A model generated the notes under the pieces. That model was given only the letters and a program-made list of their open reading frames with translations, did no database searches and was not told where the DNA came from. A program made the translations under genes and the position numbers. From a bacterium (GTDB taxonomy: Bacteria; Electryoneota; RPQS01), in NCBI GenBank assembly GCA_018814465.1, contig JAHIZR010000448.1, positions 1 to 15,362 on the forward strand: 15,362 bases of DNA, read 5' to 3'. This document shows positions 1-7,535 of the stretch, one piece after another (the stretch's first letter is position 1; the number at the start of each line of letters is the position of its first letter).

Positions 1-1269
1 ATGATCCTGAACCATATTCCGGCGCCGGAGTATGTGGAAGGACCGCTGCAGATGCTGATCACGGCGACGGATCACAACGATTATGTCGGGCGCATCGGTG
101 TGGGCCGGATTTTTCGCGGCAGCATCCACGCCAAGGAACGCGTCGTAATGCTGAAGCGTGACGGCAGTTCAGTTGATTCCTTGGTGCGTCAGCTCTTTGT
201 GTTCGATGATTTAGGACGCAGGGAAGTTGATGAGGTTTCCTGCGGCGATATCTGCGCGGTGGTCGGCTTGGAGGGAGTGGAGATCGGCGACACACTGGCC
301 GATCCGGAGCATCCAGAGCCGCTGCCGCTGATCGCGATGGATGAGCCGACAATTACGATGAACTTCATGGCGAATACCAGCCCTTACTACGGACAGGAGG
401 GGAAGTATGTCACGAGCCGCCAATTGCGCGACCGGCTGTACAAAGAAACCGAACGCGATATGGCGCTGAAAGTGGAAGATACGGCCAGCGCGGATACATT
501 CAAGGTTTCCGGGCGCGGGATACTGCATTTATCGATTCTGATGGAGAATATGCGGCGGGAAGGCTATGAGTTCATGGTCGGTCAGCCGCGCGTGATCTAT
601 AAAGAGATTAACGGCAAGAAGGCGGAACCGGTGGAGATTTTAACGATTGATGTGCCGAATGAACATGCGGGAACCGTGATCGAATATCTGGGAACGCGGC
701 GCGGGGAGATGGTGAAGATGGAGCAGATCGATCAGCGCACGCATTTGGATTTTCACATTCCCAGCAGAGGATTAATCGGTTTTCGCAGCCGCATGCTGCG
801 CGCGACGTCGGGCGAAATTGTCCTGCATCATCGTTTCCTGCAATATGAGTATTTCAAGGGTTCGATTCCCGACCGGCAGTCCGGCAGTATTGTCTCGATG
901 GCCAATGGCGACTGTGTTGCATTCGCACTCGACGCGCTGCAGGATCGCGGCAAGTTTTTTGTAGCGCCGGGGGAAAAACTTTATATGGGCCAGATCATCG
1001 GCGAGCACTGTAAAGACGATGATCTGGTCGTGAACGCGCAGAAGTCGAAGAAACTGACCAATATGCGCGCGTCGGGATCGGATCGCGGGCTGCGTGTTGC
1101 GCCTGCGATTCGGCTCAGCCTTGAGGAGGCGCTTGAGTATTTACGGAACGATGAGTACGTTGAATTGACTCCGAAGAGCATCCGCATGCGCAAATCGATC
1201 CTTGATGAGAGCCAGCGCAAGCTCGCGGAGAAGAAATTAGAGAAGTTAGGGAGTGTTGAGGGAAGATAA
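1..1269 (+). CDS. typA: Ribosome-associated GTPase TypA/BipA, C-terminal two thirds (5' truncated by window)
   Basis: Translational GTPase that binds the ribosome and is known in other bacteria for stress and cold adaptation and for 50S assembly. The 422 visible residues correspond to about residue 195 to the end of the roughly 600-residue family, so the GTP-binding domain lies upstream of the window and the ATG at position 1 is an internal Met. Family landmarks are clear: domain II opens at 'HIPAPEYVEGPLQM' and 'YVGRIGVGRI'; the next domain contains 'EGKYVTSRQLRDRL' and 'GRGILHLSILMENMRREGYE'; 'IPSRGLIGFRS' follows near residue 250; the TypA-specific C-terminal domain has 'LQDRGKFFVAPGE' and 'KKLTNMRASGSD' near residues 310-365. 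These C-terminal motifs separate it from LepA and EF-G. The frame is intact and an intrinsic terminator follows 33 nt after the stop. Identity is near certain; only the missing N-terminus is open. Confidence 0.96.
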   Translation: MILNHIPAPEYVEGPLQMLITATDHNDYVGRIGVGRIFRGSIHAKERVVMLKRDGSSVDSLVRQLFVFDDLGRREVDEVSCGDICAVVGLEGVEIGDTLADPEHPEPLPLIAMDEPTITMNFMANTSPYYGQEGKYVTSRQLRDRLYKETERDMALKVEDTASADTFKVSGRGILHLSILMENMRREGYEFMVGQPRVIYKEINGKKAEPVEILTIDVPNEHAGTVIEYLGTRRGEMVKMEQIDQRTHLDFHIPSRGLIGFRSRMLRATSGEIVLHHRFLQYEYFKGSIPDRQSGSIVSMANGDCVAFALDALQDRGKFFVAPGEKLYMGQIIGEHCKDDDLVVNAQKSKKLTNMRASGSDRGLRVAPAIRLSLEEALEYLRNDEYVELTPKSIRMRKSILDESQRKLAEKKLEKLGSVEGR

Positions 1270-1301
1270 TCGAAGAGACAAAACCAAGTTCAACAAGAAA
1301 G

Positions 1302-1327
1302 AGCAGAGGTAAGGACTTCTGCTTTTT
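1302..1327 (+). terminator. Intrinsic terminator of typA
   Basis: An 8-bp stem with one G-U pair (AGCAGAGG at 1302-1309 with CTTCTGCT at 1316-1323) closes a 6-nt loop (TAAGGA). The 3' arm runs directly into a T tract (1323-1327). It sits 33 nt after the typA stop and fits a Rho-independent terminator. Confidence 0.8.
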
Positions 1328-1854
1328 GATAGTATACGCTGTTCGAATCCCGCGCAATTGTGAGTAAGAAATGGCTAAGCGATAATGTAGATAAGAGAGC
1401 AATGGTTGAAAGGGGAAGTTCAGAAGACAGAATGGATGAAGATGGGAACGTCCCTTTTCTTGAAGGATGGAGGAGTTGAATTCGAGGGGAATTGATGAGA
1501 TGACCGGCTGAACAATTGTTCAGATGACAAGGAGATCAAATCTTGTAATAACAAGTGGGGACGGATTCAGAGTATCATGTGGATGGAATGCTGAAGCAAC
1601 GAGAAGACATTCCATAAAGGAATCAGAAACTACTCTTAAACAGGGATTTATATAGGTAAGGGATAGTAATCAGAAGCTTCATTTGTATCTGGAAGTAATA
1701 GGAACGTATCGTTTTTGCACAATGATTACAAGTAAGCAACCGAGTAATAGAGAAGTCAGGAACAAAGAAAAAAGCTAAACCTGCCGTCACGAGCTAAAGA
1801 GTCGAGTTCAGGGCGAAAGAGGGACAGTAAAACTGAATTTATCTTCGAAAGTAC
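1328..1854. other. Intergenic stretch with no recognisable gene
   Basis: About 530 nt, purine-rich on the + strand and visibly more AT-rich than the flanking genes. No open frame of useful length with a ribosome binding site was found on either strand; the minus-strand frame entering from the left is antisense to typA. The only distinct element is the 16-bp palindrome at 1508-1523, listed separately. Part of the stretch may be upstream sequence for the RNA promoter at 1855. Confidence 0.6.
1508..1523. promoter_or_regulatory. 16-bp perfect palindrome, possible protein-binding site
   Basis: CTGAACAATTGTTCAG is a perfect inverted repeat. Its core, GAAC-N4-GTTC, has the form of the LexA SOS box known from Firmicutes. 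No promoter or gene start is visible next to it, and the nearest start is about 740 nt downstream. It could be an orphan operator or chance. Confidence 0.3.
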
Positions 1855-1883
1855 TTGACTTCTGGATAAATATGGATTATAAT
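1855..1883 (+). promoter_or_regulatory. Sigma-70-type promoter of the structured RNA
   Basis: The -35 box TTGACT (1855-1860) and the exact consensus -10 box TATAAT (1878-1883) are separated by 17 nt, the optimal spacing. The predicted transcription start is an A near 1890-1891. No translatable frame follows, so the promoter appears to serve the non-coding RNA. Confidence 0.8.
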
Positions 1884-1889
1884 ATAAGT

Positions 1890-2093
1890 AATGGGTCCGC
1901 GCAACTTGGTCGTTAGGAATTGACATCTATTGAGCCTACGGCTGCCTTTTCTGAGTAAAGGACTATGTATTAATGACTTGGTGGGTCGTTAATGCCAGTC
2001 TTTTGTTCTGCTTTACTCTGATTTACTTCTATCTCGGTTTATAGCCGTAGGCGTGTGGTATGCCCAACGTACCCAGAACGTCTACGGTTTTTT
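1890..2093 (+). ncRNA. Structured ~200-nt non-coding RNA, 6S-RNA-like
   Basis: The segment lies between a near-consensus promoter and an intrinsic terminator and has no coding potential. It folds by eye into a long rod. The first helix is a perfect 10-bp pairing of 1934-1943 (GCCTACGGCT) with 2043-2052. The second is a perfect 8-bp pairing of 1953-1960 (GAGTAAAG) with 2011-2018. A short 4-bp helix joins 1961-1964 with 1997-2000. The apical hairpin pairs 1969-1977 with 1985-1993 (9 bp, one U-G) around the loop TTGGTGG. Between the first two helices is a large asymmetric internal loop (9 nt against 24 nt), and the outer arms can pair weakly (1892-1896 with 2071-2075; 1904-1909 with 2064-2070). 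The length, rod shape and central bubble match the known architecture of 6S RNA (ssrS), which mimics an open promoter and binds RNA polymerase. That identity is inferred from architecture, not from a sequence match. The alternative is a leader or attenuator for the gene at 2268, because the 10-bp helix competes with the terminator. Confidence 0.5.
2045..2093 (+). terminator. Intrinsic terminator of the structured RNA, mutually exclusive with its closing helix
   Basis: CCGTAGGCG (2045-2053) pairs with CGTCTACGG (2079-2087) through 9 bp with one G-U. An inner 6-bp helix (2057-2062 with 2068-2073, loop CCCAA) extends the hairpin, and six T residues follow (2088-2093). The 5' arm is the same sequence that pairs perfectly with 1934-1943, so the two folds cannot coexist. 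Confidence 0.72.
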
Positions 2094-2123
2094 GTTTTTC
2101 TATTTTAATATTTTTTACCAGTT

Positions 2124-2162
2124 TATAATTTATTAGACTTGCCCTGAAAACAACTGGGCAAG
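2124..2162 (+). promoter_or_regulatory. Possible -10 element and leader hairpin upstream of the Asp-box gene
   Basis: A consensus TATAAT (2124-2129) lies in a very AT-rich stretch about 140 nt before the start codon at 2268, but no convincing -35 box is seen. Just downstream, CTTGCCC (2138-2144) and GGGCAAG (2156-2162) form a perfect 7-bp hairpin with an 11-nt loop and no T tract after it. Transcription could start near 2136, giving a leader of about 130 nt that contains the hairpin. Confidence 0.35.
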
Positions 2163-2267
2163 CAGAGCAAATCCGTTGATACGACTGAGTTTTTTCTTCA
2201 CAAAGAAACCAAGCAAATCAAAGCCTAAATTGTCAATTTCTTACAACCTCACAGCAGGGAGGCAGAA

Positions 2268-4286
2268 ATGTCTATGAAAGTTTCTATTCGTCTATTGACC
2301 ATCATGCTGACACTGGCAATGGTCACCGTTCTGATTGCCGCACCAAGCAACTGGACGGCAAGTGACAGAGATCTGGGTTTGGTTCGTCAAGTACCGGATC
2401 GCGCCTTAACTCAGTCCCTCGATGAGGACTACACGCAATTCCGTTATCTCAAAACCACAGATTACGGAGCAACATGGACTGCTTTCACGCAGGCAGGCGA
2501 CATCTCGACAATTGAAGAACTGACGGGCACTCCGCCGGACTTCAGCGGTATTCTGACCGCCGGCAATGAAGTCGTCTTTGCCTGGGCCGCACATCCGGAA
2601 ACGAATCCCGGTATTTATACTATAGCCGGGCCCAACTTTACTCCGGTGCTGGCGATTCCGGAAGGTGATAACGCCTTTGATGTCGAGAATGGCGGCTGGA
2701 CCGACATGGCTCGCGCTCCCAATGGTGATCTGATTCTCTTGACTTGGGGTCACAATGGAGCGGGAAGCAATACTATCTGGGCAGCAAAATCCACGAACAA
2801 CGGTGCCTCGTGGGGCACGCCGTGGGTGGTCATTTCGGAACCGGCGTTAAGCGCGGATGCCGCCTATTTCCATCTGGCGGATTTGACCAGCGGCGATTAT
2901 GCCTTCTGTCAGTTCCAAGTTTCCGGTGCGGAAGGATATGACCAATACGTCATGCGCTTCCCGCTTGCGGGAGGAACCGGCACAGTTGTTTCCTTGGGTG
3001 TTGCTTCACCGTCTCAATACAGCTACTATGCCGGCAACTGCAAACCGATTGCTTATGACGCCACGAATAGTGTGCTCTATGCCAGTTTCAGAAGCGCGTC
3101 TGGCGTTGCCGTATACTATTCCGGAGACGGAGGTCAGACCTTCAGCGCGGGTGAAATCACCGCAGCGCAGCGCTATCCGATGGTCACTCTGAATTCCGCT
3201 ACGCAGACTCCCTGGGTCTTCTCGAACTATGGAGTTCCCGCGGAAGCCGGTGAACACTGCGCGTGGACCAGTTATGATGAGTTCGGCTATAACGGCGGCA
3301 GCTGGTCAGACCCGATTGATTTCGCCTGCACGCCCTTCGATGGCGGCGACTACTTCCTCTATTATATGAATATGGGATACTGGTGGGATGCGGATCGCGG
3401 CGTCGCGCTGCTCAATCGCTGGGGTGTTTTCACTCCGGAGGCTATTGACGCCACCTATACCGACGACGGCGGAAGCACTTGGGAAGATCCGATGTCGCTC
3501 TTCTATTTCGTCGATGACGAAATTGACGTTGGTTCAATCCAGAACGCCGAATTGCTCGGCGGCTCAGGCGGCACAGCCTATATCATCACATCCGGTATGA
3601 CCGGTATTTCCGACCTGGAAGGTCCGGTTGTAACCGAACAGACGCTTGATCCTTCAACACCGGCTACCGGATCGCCGCCCTATGTGATCAGTGCGATGCT
3701 CCACGACAATGTACAGGTGGACGCGCCGGACTGGATTCAGGTGGAGTACTACAATTCCACAATTGGTGAGACCTATGACGACATCGCCGGCGAATGGGGC
3801 GCGGACAGCTGCCAAGGATGTGATGAATTCAATAATGGCCGCTGGTTCTTTACGCTGGCAGCCAACCACGACGATTCAGATTTTGCGAACGGCGATACGG
3901 TTTGGTTTGACGTTTGGGCCACCGATCCTCCGGGCAACTCCGGTTTTGGTCCGCTGCAGGGAATCGTCGTCGGTACCGCATTCCTTGGTATTGAGGATCA
4001 CAGCGCCCCTGTGCACGCGGCTGACTTGAGACTGCTGGGCAACTACCCGAATCCGTTCAATCCGTCAACCCGGATCGAGTTCACGGTTCCGAACACAAGC
4101 AGCATCAGCCTTAAGATCTTCAACACGCTGGGTCAAGAAGTTGCAGTCCTCGCTGACAATGTAAAAGTAGGCGCCGGTCTTTATGCCTATCATTTCGATG
4201 CATCGGATCTGCCGAGCGGTGTTTATATTTATCGTTTGTCCTCGGAGACCGCGACCGATTCAAAGAAGATGATTCTCGTAAAGTAG
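2268..4286 (+). CDS. Secreted Asp-box (BNR/sialidase-like) protein with T9SS type A sorting domain
   Basis: A 672-residue exported protein of unknown substrate. It begins with a Sec signal peptide (K4, then the hydrophobic run LLTIMLTLAMVTVLIAA). AGGGAGG at 2256-2262 supports the ATG at 2268 over the second Met six bases on. Four Asp-box-like S/T-x-D-x-G-x-T/S-W motifs are spread through the first 400 residues: 'KTTDYGATW' near 61, 'KSTNNGASW' near 173, 'YSGDGGQTF' near 284 and 'YTDDGGSTW' near 398. This indicates a beta-propeller of the sialidase/BNR type, although catalytic residues could not be assigned, so enzymatic activity is unproven. A beta-rich domain with a C-x-x-C pair (C515, C518) follows. 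Residues from about 585 to the end are a canonical T9SS type A sorting domain: 'NYPNPFNPSTRIEF', 'LKIFNTLGQEVAVL', 'LPSGVYIYRL' and terminal 'KKMILVK'. In known systems this domain directs passage across the outer membrane and is removed on attachment. The gene stands alone, bounded by the upstream RNA terminator and a strong downstream hairpin. Confidence 0.88.
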   Translation: MSMKVSIRLLTIMLTLAMVTVLIAAPSNWTASDRDLGLVRQVPDRALTQSLDEDYTQFRYLKTTDYGATWTAFTQAGDISTIEELTGTPPDFSGILTAGNEVVFAWAAHPETNPGIYTIAGPNFTPVLAIPEGDNAFDVENGGWTDMARAPNGDLILLTWGHNGAGSNTIWAAKSTNNGASWGTPWVVISEPALSADAAYFHLADLTSGDYAFCQFQVSGAEGYDQYVMRFPLAGGTGTVVSLGVASPSQYSYYAGNCKPIAYDATNSVLYASFRSASGVAVYYSGDGGQTFSAGEITAAQRYPMVTLNSATQTPWVFSNYGVPAEAGEHCAWTSYDEFGYNGGSWSDPIDFACTPFDGGDYFLYYMNMGYWWDADRGVALLNRWGVFTPEAIDATYTDDGGSTWEDPMSLFYFVDDEIDVGSIQNAELLGGSGGTAYIITSGMTGISDLEGPVVTEQTLDPSTPATGSPPYVISAMLHDNVQVDAPDWIQVEYYNSTIGETYDDIAGEWGADSCQGCDEFNNGRWFFTLAANHDDSDFANGDTVWFDVWATDPPGNSGFGPLQGIVVGTAFLGIEDHSAPVHAADLRLLGNYPNPFNPSTRIEFTVPNTSSISLKIFNTLGQEVAVLADNVKVGAGLYAYHFDASDLPSGVYIYRLSSETATDSKKMILVK

Positions 4287-4298
4287 TTTCCCGCTTGC

Positions 4299-4350
4299 GG
4301 CGGCCCCTTGACCGAGTTTCCGGTCAGGGGGTCGCCGTTTGCTATTTATT
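4299..4350 (+). terminator. Strong hairpin, probable terminator after the Asp-box gene
   Basis: A 16-bp stem with two G-U pairs joins 4299-4314 and 4321-4336 around the loop AGTTTC, starting 12 nt after the stop codon. The tail (GTTTGCTATTTATT) is T-rich but not a clean U tract, so some read-through into the downstream cluster is possible. Confidence 0.65.
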
Positions 4351-4402
4351 CCGGGCTCGCCAGTTCCGGAATCGGCATGCCTTTCAAAATTCGAACAATC
4401 AT

Positions 4403-4421
4403 GGGTTCTCTGAATGAACCC
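4403..4421 (+). promoter_or_regulatory. Small hairpin abutting the receptor gene's ribosome binding site
   Basis: GGGTTC (4403-4408) and GAACCC (4416-4421) form a 6-bp stem with a 7-nt loop, ending 1 nt before GGAGGTGA. Such a placement could affect ribosome access, but no ligand or regulator is implied. No clear promoter was found between 4337 and 4402. Confidence 0.3.
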
Positions 4422-4433
4422 CGGAGGTGAATG

Positions 4434-7400
4434 GTGAAACGGATCGCAGTACCCATACTCGCGTATTTGCTGCTCATGGGAATAGCGACATGCGCGAACG
4501 CGCAGGGAGTCGGGAAACTTGCCGGAACTGTTTTAGACCAGGGCACCGGTTTGGGTATCCCTGGAGCGAATGTTATCGTGCAGGAGACGACGCTTGGCGC
4601 GACCACGAATATCGACGGGGAGTTTTTTGTACTGAATGTCCCCATTGGAATATATGATTTGAAGGTTACCACGCTGGGTTACGCAACCAAGTACATCACA
4701 GGAGTGGAGATACTGGGCGGAGAGACCTACGAAATCACTGTGCAGTTGAGTGAAGAAGCAATCATGGGCGAAGAGGTTGTCGTCACCGCGGAGCGCGATG
4801 TGGTGAAGCGCGATGTGACCAATACCATTCGCTCCATGCAGTCCAAAGAGATTACGGATCTTCCTGTGACAACCTATCAGGAAGTACTCACGAAGACTGC
4901 CGGTGTGGTCGGCAGCGGGACGAATATCCATATCCGCGGCGGGCGGCGGGATGAGATCATGTTTATGGTCGACGGATTGCCGGTCAAGGATCAGCAGTTT
5001 CAAAGACGGCCGCTGGATGTTCCGAAAAGCGCAATTGCCGAGATGCAGGTGCTTACCGCCGGATTCGATGCACAGTTCGGCGAGGCACAGTCTGCGATTA
5101 TTAATGTGATAACGCACGAGGGAGAATCGGAATACTCCGGTCATGTGGAACATCTCATGGATGTTGACGGCGTCGAAAATTATCAGGATTACGACTATAC
5201 CGAAGCGTCATTTTCCGGACCGGAGCCGATCACCAATTCCGTGCTGCCCGAACTGGGCGTCAGAATTCCGGGTTCATTATCCTTGTTTGGATCAGGGACG
5301 GTTTGGAGCCGGAATGCCAATGAATTCGGAACCATGATCGATACGGATCGTTGGTTCCGGCATCAGGTAACGAACCTTTTCGAAACGGACGTTCGCAAGA
5401 ACGAGACCAACACGAATTCCAATCTCAAGCTGACCTATAATTCCAAGAAGAATTACAAAGTCAGTTTCGGCTGGAATCAGGCGCAGCAATGGCAGAATCC
5501 GTATTGGTATCGCATGTCACGGCGTTTTCCCGATGATTTCAGTCTCACAGAGCAGACGATGGGCATGCATGCGCTTTCGTCAATTCAGGGTTTGTCAACA
5601 AATGCCACGGACTTCCCGCAGTATGTTCTGCAGGATTTCGACGGCAATGGTTCAATCGGCGCGGAGGATATTCGCATGGCCGATGATGACGGCGACGGGC
5701 GTTATGATGAAGAGGCGCTGAACTGGGTTGACGATGACGGCGACGGCTTGATCGATGAGGATCTGCAGAGCTACGCGTTTAACGCGAACAACAGTCTTCG
5801 GGCCGAAACGATTCGCGACCAGCAGATCTTTATGACGCTGAATCATACACTGAGCGCCAATACATACTACACCCTTAGCTTCAGCATGTATGATGCTTCG
5901 CGTACTCTTTCGGGCGGAGGCAAGGCCGCCAACGAGCAGGGTTTGGCATCGGAAACGTTCACGGATATGCCCAATGCCAACGGTGTTTACAACGGCCGTT
6001 ATGACGTGGGCGAGCCCTTTGTCGACGCGGACGGGGACGGGATGTATGATTATAACAATCCCGCGAATGGGACGCCGAATGTAAACGGCTTCTATATTGC
6101 CGGAGACGGCTTAGGCGGTAACTATCAGCAGCTTGTGCCGGATTGGGCGCACTGGGAATCGCAGACCTACACGGTCAAGTGGGATTTAAGCAGTCAGGTT
6201 CATCAGCGTCATTTGCTTCGGACCGGTTTGGACTACGCCTACTATAATGTGATGGCGGAAGACAGGCCGTATCCCTCCATTGCCAATCTTGGTGAAGGAA
6301 TTTACACTGATATCTACAGCTACCATCCCTCTGCCGGAGCCGCGTACATTCAGGACAAGATGGAGTACAAGGATATTATCATAAACGCCGGAGTGCGCGT
6401 GGATTACTGGCGCATTGGCAGTAATTCAATCCAGAATCCGGTCGCGCGCGATTCCACAGTCAGTAATTTTGTTGATTATGAACCGCCGCCCGAAGCCGGA
6501 ACGGCTTACCTGTCGCCGCGCCTCGGTGTCGCCTACAGCGTGACGGATCGCGATGTTTTCCATTTTAATTACGGCTATTTTTATCAACGTGGCCGTCAGG
6601 ATTACTACTTCACCGCGGTTAACCAGCTTCAGACAGGCGGAACGCCGATTATCGGCAATCCCGATCTGGAACCGGCCAAGACCATTGCCTATGAGTTAGG
6701 CGTGCGTCACCAGTTCGCGGAAGACTTCCTATTGGATGTTTCGACCTATTATAAGGATGTCAAGAACTGGATTCAGACCGCGTCGCAGAATAATTTGTAT
6801 TATGATCTGTACGGATACTCGCCGACCCGCTCGAACGCCGCGATCTATTACAATGCCGACTATGCCTCGATTCGCGGCATCGAGTTCAATTTGTCCAAAG
6901 ATTACGCTGCCAATTTTTCAGGGCGTTTGACTTACACGCTTTCATGGGCATCCGGTAAAAACTCTTATGATATCGGTTCCGATGTCACCCGAGGGAATTA
7001 CATCGATCCGTCCCGCGAGACTCCGCTGGCCTGGGATCGTCGCCATCAGCTTGTCGCGAATCTGGCGTTCAGGTATCCGCTCAAAGGCAAGCCCTTCTCG
7101 CCCGAGTGGTTAAGAACCGGCTGGACGATGAATATCCTGAGTCAGGCGCTCTCGGGGCTGCCTTATACTCCGACGCACGCTAACGGCAGCGATATCACCG
7201 GGCAAGAATTTTCCATGCGCAGCCCGTGGACTTATTATACCGACGTGAGTCTGGGACGTCATTTCAGATTCGGAAATCTGAACTGGCAGGCCATGCTGGA
7301 GGTTCGCAATCTCTTCGACAGAATGAACGTCCTCGGATGGGATCGCAATACTTACACGATCGACACCAACCAAAGTGCTGATAATCCCCATGCGGGCGAA

Positions 7401-7520
7401 CCGGGTTACGTGAACGACAATACGTCTCCCAACTACGGACAGAACCCAACTGCCGGGCCGAATCCGGATGCCTGGGATAATCCCCGGCAAATCCGTTTCG
7501 GACTCGCGGTCGATTTCTAA
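4434..7520 (+). CDS. TonB-dependent outer-membrane receptor, SusC-like N-terminal extension, calcium-loop insertions
   Basis: An outer-membrane active-uptake receptor of about 1028 residues; the substrate is unknown. Residue numbers below count from the ATG at 4431. The GTG at 4434 is preferred as start because GGAGGTGA (4423-4430) directly abuts that ATG. The GTG also gives a typical signal peptide, 'MKRIAVPILAYLLLMGIATCANAQG'-like, ending A-N-A. Next comes a carboxypeptidase-regulatory-like beta-sandwich ('GKLAGTVLDQGTGLGIPGAN' to about 105), a TonB-box-like segment 'EEVVVTA' near 114-120, then the plug with 'NIHIRGGRRDEIMFMVDG' (165-182) and 'FDAQFGEAQSAIINVIT'. The remainder is a beta barrel rich in alternating aromatics, ending in the outer-membrane signature 'IRFGLAVDF' with a terminal Phe. 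Unusually, residues about 403-445 hold three dockerin/EF-hand-like acidic loops (DFDGNGS, DDDGDGR, DDDGDGL), and a fourth (DADGDGM) lies near 532. These are likely Ca2+ sites in extracellular loops. It is the first gene of a five-gene cluster and no TonB/ExbBD genes are nearby. Confidence 0.9.
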   Translation: MKRIAVPILAYLLLMGIATCANAQGVGKLAGTVLDQGTGLGIPGANVIVQETTLGATTNIDGEFFVLNVPIGIYDLKVTTLGYATKYITGVEILGGETYEITVQLSEEAIMGEEVVVTAERDVVKRDVTNTIRSMQSKEITDLPVTTYQEVLTKTAGVVGSGTNIHIRGGRRDEIMFMVDGLPVKDQQFQRRPLDVPKSAIAEMQVLTAGFDAQFGEAQSAIINVITHEGESEYSGHVEHLMDVDGVENYQDYDYTEASFSGPEPITNSVLPELGVRIPGSLSLFGSGTVWSRNANEFGTMIDTDRWFRHQVTNLFETDVRKNETNTNSNLKLTYNSKKNYKVSFGWNQAQQWQNPYWYRMSRRFPDDFSLTEQTMGMHALSSIQGLSTNATDFPQYVLQDFDGNGSIGAEDIRMADDDGDGRYDEEALNWVDDDGDGLIDEDLQSYAFNANNSLRAETIRDQQIFMTLNHTLSANTYYTLSFSMYDASRTLSGGGKAANEQGLASETFTDMPNANGVYNGRYDVGEPFVDADGDGMYDYNNPANGTPNVNGFYIAGDGLGGNYQQLVPDWAHWESQTYTVKWDLSSQVHQRHLLRTGLDYAYYNVMAEDRPYPSIANLGEGIYTDIYSYHPSAGAAYIQDKMEYKDIIINAGVRVDYWRIGSNSIQNPVARDSTVSNFVDYEPPPEAGTAYLSPRLGVAYSVTDRDVFHFNYGYFYQRGRQDYYFTAVNQLQTGGTPIIGNPDLEPAKTIAYELGVRHQFAEDFLLDVSTYYKDVKNWIQTASQNNLYYDLYGYSPTRSNAAIYYNADYASIRGIEFNLSKDYAANFSGRLTYTLSWASGKNSYDIGSDVTRGNYIDPSRETPLAWDRRHQLVANLAFRYPLKGKPFSPEWLRTGWTMNILSQALSGLPYTPTHANGSDITGQEFSMRSPWTYYTDVSLGRHFRFGNLNWQAMLEVRNLFDRMNVLGWDRNTYTIDTNQSADNPHAGEPGYVNDNTSPNYGQNPTAGPNPDAWDNPRQIRFGLAVDF

Positions 7521-7535
7521 AGGAGATCGCACACT

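Noticed and set aside
1341..1353. GTTCGAATCCCGC, identical to a tRNA T-loop core
   Set aside because: The bases on the 5' side (CGCTG) cannot form the T stem, and no acceptor, anticodon or D arm is present. Not a tRNA, and no paired att site was seen.
1402..1479. 25-codon micro-ORF in the typA downstream region
   Set aside because: No convincing ribosome binding site, no hydrophobic or recognisable pattern, and no promoter nearby.
2268..4286. Functional sialidase
   Set aside because: Asp-box motifs indicate the fold only; the catalytic arginine triad and nucleophile of sialidases could not be located, so no enzyme name was given.
4533..5153. 206-residue open frame on the minus strand
   Set aside because: It lies entirely antisense to the TonB-dependent receptor, whose N-terminal and plug domains are clear; the translation resembles no family and lacks a ribosome binding site of its own.
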